Origin: Mytilus galloprovincialis
Taxonomy: Eukaryota > Mollusca > Bivalvia > Mytilida > Mytilidae
Assembly (NCBI RefSeq): GCF_965363235.1
Contig: NC_134848.1
Coordinates: 60,412,181 to 60,476,180 of the forward strand
Reading direction: 5' to 3'
DNA: 64,000 bases
The translations under genes were made by a program, and so were the position numbers. This document shows positions 37,126 through 49,200 of this stretch, one piece after another. The notes under the pieces were generated by a model, which saw nothing but the letters and a program-made list of their open reading frames with translations, did not search any database and was not told where the DNA came from. Position 1 is the stretch's first letter. Each line of letters begins with the position of its first letter.

Positions 37126-40100
37126 ATGTACTCGCTATACGTGTTCGTGTTAGTTATCACCAGTACTATAGCAGTGTCAGAAGCATGCGACTGTACTAAA
37201 ACATCATTGAAATCTGTGCTGAAAGACAACGATTCATTCTGTAAGTGAAGTGATAACATTTTCTTTAATTTTTTTTCATATTAAACTGATTGAAAGTTAC
37301 AAATTTTCTTTCAGTCAAACCGAAGGATATTATGAGACTTAATAAACAGCTGCGCCATGAGCGCATATGATACGCCCGACGTCTTGTGTGGAAGTTTTAT
37401 GCAATAATCATAAATAGTTTCTGAGAAAGTTTAAAGCAATAACCATATATTGTTTTTGAGACATGGCGGGACATGTGAAACCCCCCACCCTGTTTGTTTT
37501 TTTTACAAAAAACTAAATATCACTAAAATAAAATTTTGAATCAAAACCAAAAAGTATACAGATCTTTAGATTAATATAACAAAGACGTGTGTAAAGTTTT
37601 AAGCAATAATCATAAATCATTTTTGAGATACTGCGCGACATGTAAAAAAACCCTCCCCTGTATAACAAAATACTCAATAACTCAAAAATAAAATTTTGAG
37701 TCATCACCAAAAAGTATACAGATCTTTAGATTAATATAACAAAGACATGTGTAAAGTTTTAAGCAATAATCATAAATTGTTTTTGAGATATGGCACAACA
37801 TGTAAAAAAAAAACCTTCCCCCTTTTTTTACAAAATACTCAATAACTCAAAAATGAAATTTTGAATCATCACCAAAAAGTATACAGATCTTTAGATTAAT
37901 ATAACAAAGACATGTGTAAAGTTTTAGGCAATAATCATAAATAATTTTTGAGACATGGCGCGACATGTAAAAAATCCCTCCCCCTTTTTTACAAAATACT
38001 CAATAACTCAAAAATGGAATTTTGAATCATCACCAAAAAGTATACAGATATTAAGGTTAATATAACTAAAAAGTGTATATAGTTTTAAGCCATAATCAAG
38101 AATCGTTTTTTAAATACGGTGCGACATGTGAAAAAAAACCACACCCCTGTTTTAGTTACAAAGTGCCGTAACTCAAAAAGTTTAAATTTTATTTTCACCA
38201 AAAAGTATACAGATCATTTGACCATCATAAGAAACAACTATAATAAGTTTCAGGAAATTTGGATAAGTCGTTCTCAAGTTACGGTGCGACATGTTTACGC
38301 CGGACAGACGGACAGACGGACAGACAGACGGACAGACGGACGGACACCGGACATTTGTATACCATAATACGTCCCGTCAAAATTTTGACGGGCGTATAAA
38401 AATCCTTCCGATGTACTTTAAAAGAATTGATTGATAGCGATCAAGTCAGAGTTTCTAGAACTTACAAGTGATGTGTCAACTATGTCATAAGAAAGAGCCA
38501 CATCATCTCCATACGGTCCATAAGCAGGGGCAGATCCAGCCATATAAAAGGGGGTCCTAATCCAGGACAAAGGGGGGTTTAAACTATATATATATGTCCG
38601 CATTCAAATGCACTGATCGTCCCAAAAATCATTCCAACCACCGGAACACTCCCTCTGGATTCGCCACTGCAATATGTATTGATAAAGTTGACAAAAGTGT
38701 AAAGCTAGTCTACCCAACATTCTGAGTGGGGAGATAACTCTTCTGATGACATTTGTTGTCCATTCGTTTGATATGTTTGAGCTTTGATCAGCTTTTGATT
38801 TTGCCATTTGCTTTAAATCTTAACGTTTGGAATTTTCTTTGGAGATCGGTATTTTTGTAAATTTACTCATTTTTTTGTACCATCATGATTTTTTCATAAT
38901 TTTTATAACCTATAATCCAACCTGTCAAACGTGTGTTAGTAGGCCTAGAACCTCAATTTTATGAAACCCAACACATTAAACGTATCAATTGGAAATGGCG
39001 TGACCTATCTGATCTGCACGAAGCACACAGGTCAAATAACACAAAGACGAAAAAACACAAAATACCGGATTAAGAGAACTTGCAGTTACTGTATATTAAT
39101 TTATATTTTTTATTTCTTATTGTAATAGTAATCAAAGGAAAAGTTCTGAGCTCTGCTGAATGGTTTACAGGATTGAATATTGATTTTAATATCGAAACAG
39201 ATTATAAAGTAAGTATTGTAATCCTTCAAATTTTGATTGCGAAAGAATCATAATAATGTATTTTATGTTAATTCTCAAAACATCGAGTTTTGTATTGACT
39301 TCGTTTATGGTTCTGATTTTTAATTACCCCAAGGCACCTACATGTACCATTCGGAATATATATGGTAATCATATGCAAACTGAAACTTACATTTTAACAA
39401 GCATGATAAATTCAGCAAACTATACCTTTATATTATTAATTCGTATATTTTAACAAATTTGATTCGTTTAGAGATAGTCACATGTTAAACTATATTTTCG
39501 AAGGTAGAGAGAAAACGGCGGATAGCAAAAAGCATATTGATCGGCAAAAAGCATATTGCACGGTTATTTTTAGAATATTTAAAAACCGACTGACTTTGTG
39601 ACGTCATGTAATGAATTTCAGGATATCGTTAAACATTTTGAAACAAATGATATCTGTGATCGATTATTTGACGAAAAAAATCTTCAAATACATAAGATGT
39701 CAAACAAACAAAAAAAATAAAAATAAATAACAACTAATATGTTGTTATTGTCAAGGAGACAATATGATATCTTTCAAACAAAATCAAATGACGATTTTGA
39801 TTCAAATATGCATAATGGTCTGAAATTAATAATATAACAAATATAGCCTTTGTATGAAGTCAATACAGGATATATCGACCTAAAGAAGTATATCGACCTC
39901 GGACTTCGTCCTCAGTCAATATACTTCTTTGAGGTCAATATATCCTTGTATCGACCTCATAAAAAGGCTTTATTTGTATAATATCTCTATAAGAATCAAA
40001 ACAATCAAAAATATAATTACCGAAACGTGCCTAAGAATAGCCCAACCATTTATAATATTAGTTTTGCACGAGGCAGTTAGAAACCTAATTTCTTTATTAT

Positions 40101-43100
40101 TTCAAAATTTATATTTACGTATGAGTTTAGGGGACGACCATTTGATATTCAGGGGGGGGGGGGATGGTCAAGAGGATTTGTTTTTGATCGGTTATTTATT
40201 TTTGTAAACTAAGAGGACAGATTATTCATTTTCTGCACTATTAAAGCAAGATTTTTCATTTTCATTTTCACAGCTATATTTTTGATATTCGAAAACATAC
40301 AATTTTTTAAATGATTTGTTTATTATAAATAATACATATAGTATAGTCAAGTCATTATGTACCATTTAATCAGATTAACCATACCCCTCTGCAGAAATGA
40401 ATCTTTTAAATTCCCAACTGCATATACATGTATTGCATACATACATAGTATTAAAGTTAAGTTATAACTAGGCACTTTTAAATATATCGGCAAACATACT
40501 ACGCCGAGCAGAGCGAGGCAAAATTTTTTTTGAAGGGTTTTGGAGCCACTGAAGGCCCAAGAAGCTATAGAACAAATGGTGCAAAATCATGCTTTCTGGA
40601 TGCTCTGAAGACCCTTTCATAATCTGAAAATGAAGTTTTGTTTTAATAATTTTTTGACAATATTTTGGTCTCAAAGCAAAATGTATAAATTCAGTGTTAG
40701 ACTGAAGTTTCTAGGGACAACATCAAAAGACCAATGTGCATGATAAAGCAAAAATGGAATTCACATAGTTAAGCCTGGCTGCTGTTTTTTTAAACTCATG
40801 ATCAAGTTCATAACAAAATTACTAGATTACAAAAGGAATGCAACACTAACAGAATACAGAAGGGCTATAAATGAACAAAAGACAAATAAATAAGAAACAT
40901 TGATCCCGAAAAATCAGGGCTATAAGTCTGAGGGAAAACAGAACTTTCTTCTTGCAAGGCCGTGAACACAATTTGATATAAAGACAAGCGTTTGGTTTTG
41001 AAATTTCCTACATGTAGTTACGTCCCTGTTAAAATAAAAGTGAGGTAAGGTTTCCTGAGACAATATACCTCAAGTTAAATGAAACCAAATTTCAGACATT
41101 TCAGGTATATTTAAATAATACTTTTGTTATTAAAAAATTTGGGAAATGTTTCCCCGATTTTTTGGGGGAAAAAGATGAACTTATGAAGAATCTGGTGCCA
41201 TCTCATACTTTCGATTAGACCTGCTGAGTTATTTATTTTCTATACATTGCAAGTCAGGTAATTTATTTTCAAACTACCACAGAACATTTATTTTTGTGAT
41301 TATCAAGGCTGAGTTATTTATTTTCAAAATCCTCTTGCCCCCCCCCCCCGCCAGAATATCAAATGGTCGTCCCCTTATAAATGTTTGTTATAAATCTATT
41401 ATCCTCCCAGTACCGAAATACTGACTATTGACCTGATGATACAGAGACATGATAGTCCACCAGCAGAAGTATCCCGACAACCGAATACTTGAAAGCCAAT
41501 AATATTAAAAAGCCGGTATAGTTGAAGAGCTATATTTCTGCATGAATATATCTTTTGTCCATTTTGTATATTGTCGTCATATTTTTATATAGTTTTTTTT
41601 ATAGAAAAGAAAGGATACGAGGTATCCATTCTTCACACGAAATCAGTATGTACACCAAACAACAGAACAAAAAACAAAAAAAAAGCGGTTCTATGGCCGT
41701 TTGTCATCTTAAAGACACATTGAGGCTTTCGACACAGAGGAAACACTCTTTTTATTTGCTTGGGGATTTTTTGATATTTTCTTCTCTTGAGCACTTACTT
41801 TATTTTGTACTTATTTCCTACTATTCTCTGTTCTGCAAGAGACCAAGACCCTCTTGCATTAGGTTTCGTGTCTCGATGATTTACACATGTATAAAAATGC
41901 ATATATATACCTACATCTTTTTTTCCCAACATGATGTACAGAAGCAAAATTTAGAATAACAGGTACAATTTTTAAGGGGCTGTCAGAAATTTTATGAAAA
42001 TAAAAAAAATAAAAATATTCATAGCATACCTGTTTTCTTTTAAAAACAATAAATCAAATAGGAATGAACAGCCCATAGGTTAGTGCTACGGTACTGATAT
42101 GATTTATTAGATGTACAAATGTACTTAACATCTGGAATATTGCCATTTACATATTTTATAAATAATTAAGAAACTTAGGGAGCTACCATTTGATTTTTAT
42201 GGGGGGGGGGGGCTATGATGAAATTTGAAAAAAATAGGCAGGACAGGAATTTTGAGTAAAAAAAAAAGGCAGGATGAGACACTTGCAAAAAAAAAGTCAG
42301 GATGACAATTTAGGTAAAAAAAAAGTCAGGATAAGCTAAGAAAAAAAAAGGCAGGACCGAAAAGACTGAAAAATAAAAAGGCAGGACAGAGATTACAACT
42401 AAAAAAAAAGGCAGGACACAATTTCTCATCCTAGCCCCCCCCCCCCCCCCCCCCCCCCCCCATAAAAATCAAATGGTAGCTCCCTTACTAGGTTCGAAGT
42501 CCTTCTGGCAAATCCATTTAAGGTCAATTTTACTAAATCAAATGAGTACCGAAGCACTGACATATGGGCCGACCAACCATTTTGATTGATTGTCTATAAA
42601 TTTAGAAAAAATGTATATGGATATCCCATATTGAAGTAGTTAATACAGTCTTCGGCTTTCAAATTTCTGTGTTTCAGGGTTTCTGATCAATGTAAATCCA
42701 GAAAAGCTCGTCAGGACTGGGAACAGTATCTGAAATTAATTTATGTGTTCCTAGTCGAACTCACCAAAGTAAAGGTGTCATTTTCATCATTTAAGTTTTT
42801 GTTTGTGATTTTCAGAGCAATGTAAAAGATATAAATGGTATTCCTCGTAAACAAGTCGTTTTATTGTCACCAGTTATTCAGATGCATTGTGGGATAAGTC
42901 TCGAGGTTGACAAATGTTATCTTATATCGGGTAGGTATACAACATAAAAGCAAATAAGGCAAAATGCATTTATTATTTAATTTGACAAAGATAGCATCTA
43001 ATATTGGAATATGTGTGTGGTGATAGTCAGATTGACAATATATATGCACATAATCTGACACTTGTCAAAATGAATCACAAGGAGTTAGGAGTCAAATTCC

Positions 43101-44054
43101 GATACAAATATATGCTAGGTGAAATGTTTGGTGACCCGATGTCTATTCCACCCTCGATTCCATCTGTTATATAGATATCTATGACAACTTGTGATCTGTT
43201 GAAACGATTCAATATATGATGGTACGAATGGGGTTTAATAACAAAACAGGGAAGCATGGATACAAGGTGTTGAACAAACTATATATTAAGAATGTATAGA
43301 TTGTTTTTGGTTTTTAGTTTTAGTAAATTTAAATATCAGTATAGCTAACTGAGTTAGGTTGTTGCTATCCATATTGACTTTAAGCCGGAGAAATCGCGAT
43401 ACAATTGAGCAAGTGTTAAAGCAATATTTTTTGAAATTTTCGCGGGCTTTACGTGGACTGAGAATGCGCGAAAAGCGTATAAGACAGGGATCGATAACGG
43501 TGTCAGAATTTGGATATTTTCTTAAAAATTTGCGTTTTCGGTGGAAAAAAATGTAATTGCAAAGAAAAATTTAGGAAGTAAAAACACTAAATTTATACGT
43601 CATATCTCAAATATAACTGATTTTGTACGGTTTCAGAGGTGTTGCGGCTCCACGAAATAGCTCTCTCCCTTCAGAAATACAGAAACCCAGAGTTAAAAAA
43701 AGAAGTTAACCGTATAATTGCTTACATATAACTTTAGGAAAATAATTAAGAAATGTATGGTTACTTTACATCATTAAACTTTAAGGCTCATCTATGCTTA
43801 TGATGATAATTTCTTAAACTTTACGAATATCAGTATGCGCATACTTCGAAGGCGATTGCTTTATAGTTGACGGCTTTGCTTAATACAACAGTTACTGTAT
43901 TTATTTTGTAGGAAAACTTCAGCGTGAGACTCATGACATTTATTACAGAGTAGACTCTTGTCAGCTTCTGGTGGAATGTGGTAAAGCAAGGAAACTTAAG
44001 AGAATGGAGAAAAAAGTTAAAATTTACCAGGCTTTAGCTAAGCTATCTGGTTAA
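37126..44054 (+). CDS. TIMP-like secreted inhibitor (NTR module), four coding exons
   Basis: Coding exons are 37126-37240, 39129-39208, 42816-42930 and 43912-44054; all introns are GT-AG with matching phases 1, 0 and 1, giving 150 residues. Residues 1-20 (MYSLYVFVLV to VSEA) are a signal peptide; the mature chain would start at Cys21 with Cys-Asp-Cys. In tissue inhibitors of metalloproteinases this free N-terminal Cys binds the catalytic zinc of the protease. LIKGKVLS (39-46), then CGISLEV (90-96) and CYLISGK (99-105) match the TIMP N-domain, as in CGVSLDV with YLIAGK. Cysteines fall at mature positions 1, 3, 70, 79, 100 and 106; the 1-70 and 3-99 pairs of TIMPs are thus available, but the usual Cys13 is absent and 79/106 may replace that bond. 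The C-terminal three-loop domain is lacking; the chain ends in a lysine-rich tail. A single-domain extracellular inhibitor is likely. A more general netrin-like protein is the alternative. Confidence 0.85.
37370..38398 (+). repeat. Dispersed element with ~162-bp internal tandem units (TIMP-like intron 1)
   Basis: About five to six units, marked by CCAAAAAGTATACAGATCTT at 37546, 37706, 37871, 38032 and 38197, period 160-165 bp. The right end has a GGACAGAC tandem block (38297-38345) and a palindrome around CCCGTCAAAATTTTGACGGG; the left end begins ATACGCCCGACG, resembling the complement of the right end. Open frames inside are repeat-derived. Confidence 0.75.
38525..38669. mobile_element. CAGTGGCGG-family MITE, copy D, 145 bp
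   Basis: Ends CAGGGGCAGATCCAGCC and CTGGATTCGCCACTG, internal ATTCAAATGCACTGATCGTC. More diverged than copies B and C, without a clear target duplication. Located in intron 1 of the TIMP-like gene. Confidence 0.7.
39829..39983. repeat. Fold-back palindrome in intron 2 of the TIMP-like gene
   Basis: Arms around GGATATATCGACC with AAAGAAGTATAT and their complements fold around a small GGACTTCGTCC hairpin, with several mismatches. A non-autonomous fold-back element is the simplest reading. Confidence 0.65.
40130..41374. mobile_element. PIF/Harbinger-like element, 1,245 bp, non-autonomous
   Basis: Same ends as the 199-bp copy (GGGGACGACCATTTGATATT and complement) with duplication TTA (40127-40129, 41375-41377). 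G-run near the left and C-run near the right. The interior has no transposase frame. It lies within intron 2 of the TIMP-like gene. The shorter copy could be an internal deletion derivative of this type. Confidence 0.8.
42178..42484. mobile_element. PIF/Harbinger-like MITE, second subfamily, 307 bp
   Basis: Ends GGGAGCTACCATTTGATTTT and complement, related to but distinct from GGGGACGACC; duplication TTA (42175-42177, 42485-42487). The interior is a tandem of A-runs followed by GGCAGGAC, and a C-run of about 27 lies near the right end. Also in intron 2 of the TIMP-like gene. Confidence 0.8.
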
Positions 44055-44078
44055 AAAATATATTTATGGACACAAACG

Positions 44079-44084
44079 AATAAA
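44079..44084 (+). terminator. Polyadenylation signal of the TIMP-like gene
   Basis: AATAAA, 25 bp past the stop codon at 44052-44054. Confidence 0.55.
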
Positions 44085-44589
44085 AATGAATAATTATATT
44101 ATTGCTGTTAAATTATATATAAAATCTGCATCCACACATTCAGGTACAAACAAGAATAGTTTTGTTATGTCTTAAGATTTTTGTGCGATGCTTTGTTATT
44201 ATTGGTTTGTCCTTTCTTCGTTTTTTTTTAAATCATGATATTGTCCGTTTTATTGTATTTTTTATTTCCCAAGTGCCTCGTATCTTCGCTCTGTTTTACT
44301 TCTACAAGCAACTTGTTTATCATTTCACTACTCGTAAATACTTTTTTTGAGCTACTTGTTTGTTTACGTTATGCACCTAATACTTTTTTTCATGTTCCAC
44401 TCCTAACGGTCCCTAGTTTGCGACCCCTTCAATATTCTAGTCTGACAATCCCTTAAAAATAAAAAAAAGCATGTAATCATTCAAACAAAATGTTCTTCCT
44501 TTGTAAATATAGCCCTGAGATTTCAAGTTTATTATTTTTTTTTTGATTACACGTTTTATTATTAATGATAATTAAAAGTCACGTTAACT
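44085..44589. other. Downstream flank of the TIMP-like gene
   Basis: AT-rich, no gene recognised; short overlapping frames at 44162-44456 are hydrophobic, low complexity and without domain. Confidence 0.45.
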
Positions 44590-44880
44590 ATGAAAAAGGA
44601 AGATGTGGTATGTATTCATTGAGAAAACTCTCCGTACAAGACCGGATGACACGGAAATTAACAAATAATTGGGTCTTCAACAATGAGAAAAAACACACTA
44701 TGTATTCAGCTAGCTAGAAAGGCCCCTGAATGGGAAATGTATTTTAACGATTCAAACGAGAAAAATTAGCGGCATGATTTTTGTACAAAATAATGAAAGA
44801 AAAACCAATATATATATATATCAACAAACGAGTTGACAACACTGAATTACATGCTCCTGACCTGAGGTGAGAGTTTGGTT
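44590..44880 (-). mobile_element. Retroelement 3' tail copy (minus strand)
   Basis: AGGAAGATGTGGTATG, CTCTCCGTACAAGACCGGAT, CTTCAACAATGAGAAAA and TTCAAACGAGAAAAATTAGC are the reverse complement, in order, of the tail at 22385-22724 plus 28173-28250. A truncated copy without the reverse transcriptase part. Confidence 0.7.
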
Positions 44881-46215
44881 TAAGCTAAGTTGAAGGCACA
44901 GACCCTCCCTTACCTGTAGTGTACAGCATAAGAACAAGCTATATATAGAAAACAGTTGAAAGGGGCCGAACTAATCAGATCAATACAAAGCAAAAATACA
45001 TCTAACAAAAACACAACCCGTACGTGGCACAGTACTTATACATCACCACAACAAAAAAGGCACGAGGTACATTTTTTAGAGTACTGTACTTGCCACCACT
45101 GACAACTAGTACAAAGGGAAAACAACTTATAAAAATATAATGCATCTAAGACTAAACTATCATTTAGTACACATGCAACATCCATGGCAATGTAAAGACG
45201 TCATTAACAATTAGACCTTGTACAATGACAATCGACAGATTGTAGACTAGCTAAATGCACAGTTTGGAGTAAAAAGGCGTATGATCTTTATGAAACTAAT
45301 TGGCTGTTTTTCTTTTTCCTTTTTAATCTTTTATACTTTTATCAGTACCTTAGTTTAAACAGTAGCTACATCAACTTCCGAAGCAAGGATGTCGGCTCTC
45401 CGGACATTCCCGAAGTCCTGCGTTTAACATGATTGCCGAGTTTATGAGCTTCGGTCCTTGCTTGGAAGTTGTACATACTCTTTAAATCTTTGTCTTGCAT
45501 CCACTACAATTTTTTTTTAAGTCGATGAAAAAACATTCACTGCGAAAAGCAAACGATTTGGCATTCACAAATAGTTTTTATTTTTGGTTGAATTATCTTT
45601 TTAAATTCATATTAATTTGCTTGAAAAAGTAAACACTGAACAGAAAATGAGGTTGACATTATTGTTCAATAAACAAAACAGGGTGAGGGGAAATAAACAA
45701 ATTTACACACTGTAGTTACTCAAACATTTCAAAATTCTCAAATCTAATACAAAAAAAAAAGTTTTCTGAAGCAGTTGAACATGTTGAAATGTTTGCAATT
45801 ATAATTCTATCATTTCGGCCTTAGACTGTCATTATCATTATTCTTAATTTTGAATTTGTTAGCATTTTCATAAATTGTCAAAAACTAAAATTTTGATTTA
45901 CTCAATGTAACAACTGCATAGAAACGAAAATTGACAATTTTATGGAATAATTATAGTCCACTTATATGTAAAACAAATGTGGTATATATAGATACGAGTC
46001 CAGAGCTCGAGGACATATATCGAACCTTGACCAGCAGATGACATACGGTGAAATTTTAAAATAACGCAATTTAACTTTGATTACGTTCTCCATCAACAGA
46101 TAAAATCTTATTATTGAAAACAAAGTACTTATATAGGTTTGTAGGCTATAGTTTTGAAAATGCCTGCGGAATTTATCTTCGATACCGTCAAATGATTAAA
46201 ATATATTTATGCTTA
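44881..46215. other. Intergenic, repeat-rich
   Basis: Contains probable dispersed repeat sequence to about 45130 and a fold-back at 45373-45470. The remainder up to the beta-helix gene is AT-rich with no recognised gene. Confidence 0.45.
45373..45470. repeat. Short fold-back
   Basis: AACTTCCGAAGCAAGGA (45373-45389) pairs with TCCTTGCTTGGAAGTT (45455-45470), one bulged base, around a 65-bp interior. Confidence 0.6.
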
Positions 46216-46224
46216 TATATAAAT
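46216..46224 (+). promoter_or_regulatory. Possible TATA box of the beta-helix gene
   Basis: TATATAAAT lies 56 bp before the ATG at 46272. Transcription about 30 bp downstream of it would exclude the upstream in-frame ATGs at 46209 and 46230. Confidence 0.4.
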
Positions 46225-46271
46225 ATACTATGTGGTTTTCGAAAACAAGAATAATTCAGCATAGAGGAAAC

Positions 46272-49200
46272 ATGTATCTCTCATTAATTTTCATGTCTTT
46301 AATAATTGCGAGTTCCGCCGAGTTCTCGAGATGGCGATATTGGAGGAGAGCGAAAACAATGGATATCTACGTTAGTCCGTGTGGTTCGGACAAAAATAAA
46401 GGGTAAGAAACATATTCCGTAATTTAAGATAAAACTACGCAGGCACTTGTTATATGTATTTTTTTTCTCGACTAATGTTTATTATTATATTGTACATATG
46501 CTTTTGTCAAATTTTGCACAAAAAGGATATCAAAGTTTGTGTTTGAAAGACGAAACCTCCAAATATATAGTCGGCACTTCTATTTTGAAGTGAATTATCA
46601 TTGAAAAGATATGCTCATATTAATAAATCTACTGTTTTCAAAACTTTGAATTTCAGGAAATACAAATGATTTTCTATATCCTAGGTATAGAATTTAACTT
46701 TTTTTTATTCGAGCGTCACTGTTGATTCGTTTGAAGACCAAATTGTGCGACTGAAATAACATAGCAGATACATCTATCTATGTTGAGTTTATACTAGTAT
46801 GCGGTTACCGTAATATAATTGTCTTAAAATTTGTTGCATTGTCGAAAAAACTTTAATTGATTGATAAAAGAAATATAAAGAATATGTTGTATTCATTCAA
46901 TACACAAAAATCAGTACATGCATATTACAACACACAGAAAGAAAAGGAACAATGCATGTGTTGTTTTTTCATCTCAAAGTTACAGTATGGCCTTCAACAC
47001 GGAGCAAAAACCACAAAGACAAATTTCTACCTCATACCTCTACAACATAACCCACTAAATACATATAGTCACTGGATTATTCTGCACTAATCTTGAAATA
47101 TTGTCTGAGATGACTGCTTTAGTTAACCACGACTTTTGCGTTAGCTTTGTTAAAAAAATTTCCACTATTATCTGTTTGATATATGTATCCGATCTAATTT
47201 ACACAGAACGAGTAGCGGGTCCCCTTTGAAGACAATAGAACATGCGCTGTCATTAATAAATACTGATAATTACAATGGAAACGGTGAGTTAGAATTAAAC
47301 TTTAGTAAAAAAAAAAACCAAAATAACAACTATAAATGGTATCTATATGAACCTGCACTTCGATTATACATGGGATATACAATGGGAGATAACGAAAAGT
47401 TTCCTTTAGCGTAGAGCACAAGCCCTTGCGAAGGGACCCCCCTTCATTTTGGTGTTAATTTAATTCAGAAATTGTAGTTTTTGAATGTCACGGCACTTGC
47501 TCTTATCCATACGATATTATTATACATGAGAAGTGGTTGGAACCAATTTGAAAGAGATTTCAAACTCACAAGTCGATAACAAATATCACAACACGGCGAA
47601 ATACCGAAAAACGACCAATTTACAAATAAAAGTTTGTAACTCACAATTCAGAAAAAATTTAAGGACTTGGCAAAATGAACCCTACCAAAATCCTGGGTTC
47701 ATCCCGGGTACTATGATAGGATAAGAGGATCCAGTTACACACTAGGAACTTATCGTGTTGCATTCGTCTCAACTCGGCCGATTCCGTACCCTCAGAAGGA
47801 GAGTAGCGGATTCTACCGAGGATTGCCGACTGATCGTGTTGCTTATTTAAGTAGAAAATAACAGTAGTTTATAGGAGAGGGGCGAAAGATACCCGGGGGA
47901 CAGTCAGACTCATAGATCAAAAATAAACTGACAACTCCATGGCTAAACATGAAAAAGACAAATAGACAAATAATACTACACAAAACACAGCATAGAAAAC
48001 TAAAGACTAAGCAACACGAACCCCACCAAAAACTGGGGGTGATCTCAGGTACTCTGGAAGGATAAGTAGATCCTGTTTTTTCTTGGTTGTGCTATTCGTT
48101 AAATGTTAGTATGAAGGTTACCGGTCAATAACATGTCGTCACGTTAAATGTTAGTATGAAGGTTACCGGTCAATAACATGTCGTCACGTTAAATGTTAGT
48201 ATGAAGGTTACCGGTCAATAACATGTCGTCACGTTAAATGTTAGTATGAAGGTTACCGGTCAATAACATGTCGTCACGTTAAATGTTAGTATGAAGGTTA
48301 CCGGTCAATAACATGTCGTCACGTTAAATGTTAGTATGAAGGTTACCGGTCAATAACATGTCGTCACGTTAAATGTTAGTATGAAGGTTACCGGTCAATA
48401 ACATGTCGTCACGTTAAAATCATTCAATACCTTACATTACATTACATGTTTCAAATATTTAATTATACTTATTGGTATCACTTGAAATTGAGAATGGAAT
48501 TTTTTCTTGTATTGTTAGTAAAATTTAATTAAAAAAAATGTAAGACAGACATATATGTTCCGTAGTAATTGTCCACGGTGTAATATGTATTTTTTCGGAG
48601 AATAGAACAATGATATATTTTACTCAAGAAAACAAATGGATCAGGTAATGATGAAAATGAGGACCAGCTATGCCTTCTTTTTTCAGATATTGTAATAGAA
48701 TTGATGTGTGGAACTTGTGGATCTACATGTTACTTTGATCTAAAGTCTACTTTAGTCATCACAAACAAGGAGTCCCGAAAACTAACCATCCGAACAAATA
48801 AAAAAGATAAAGTTCGAGTGGTACGTATATTCTAAGACTATCTTGATTTGATTATTTATTTTGATTAAATATTTCATTTAAATAACCTGAAAAAAGTGCA
48901 AAATTTCATAATACTATTGCCAATTTGGCTTTTTGTTCCAAAACCACGGTGCTCGTTTTCATACACGTATCTTAAATACAACCAGAACAGATCAAAGCAA
49001 AGGGTACTCGCAGTAACTGTAACGATCTCATAGCACATTCAGCAACTAGATTTTTATTTGATTTAAATTGCCATTATATTACTTTCAACAAGAATCGAAA
49101 TGTGCACAAAGCGCTATCCTATTTCATTTGGTGAGATGTATTCGATTATTTTAACTTTCAGACAGGAGGGCAACGGATACCTTGGAACAAGTTTAAACCA

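Noticed and set aside
41555-41959. 134-codon open frame, plus strand
   Set aside because: It lies in intron 2 of the TIMP-like gene, is rich in hydrophobic and low-complexity residues and shows no domain or conserved motif. Its length is possible by chance in this much DNA.
43359-43556. 65-codon basic frame in TIMP-like intron 3
   Set aside because: No splice signals linking it to the gene, no domain; the main exons join in phase without it.
48098-48412. CRISPR-like array
   Set aside because: The 45-bp units are directly adjacent with no unique spacers, in a eukaryotic intron; it is a minisatellite.
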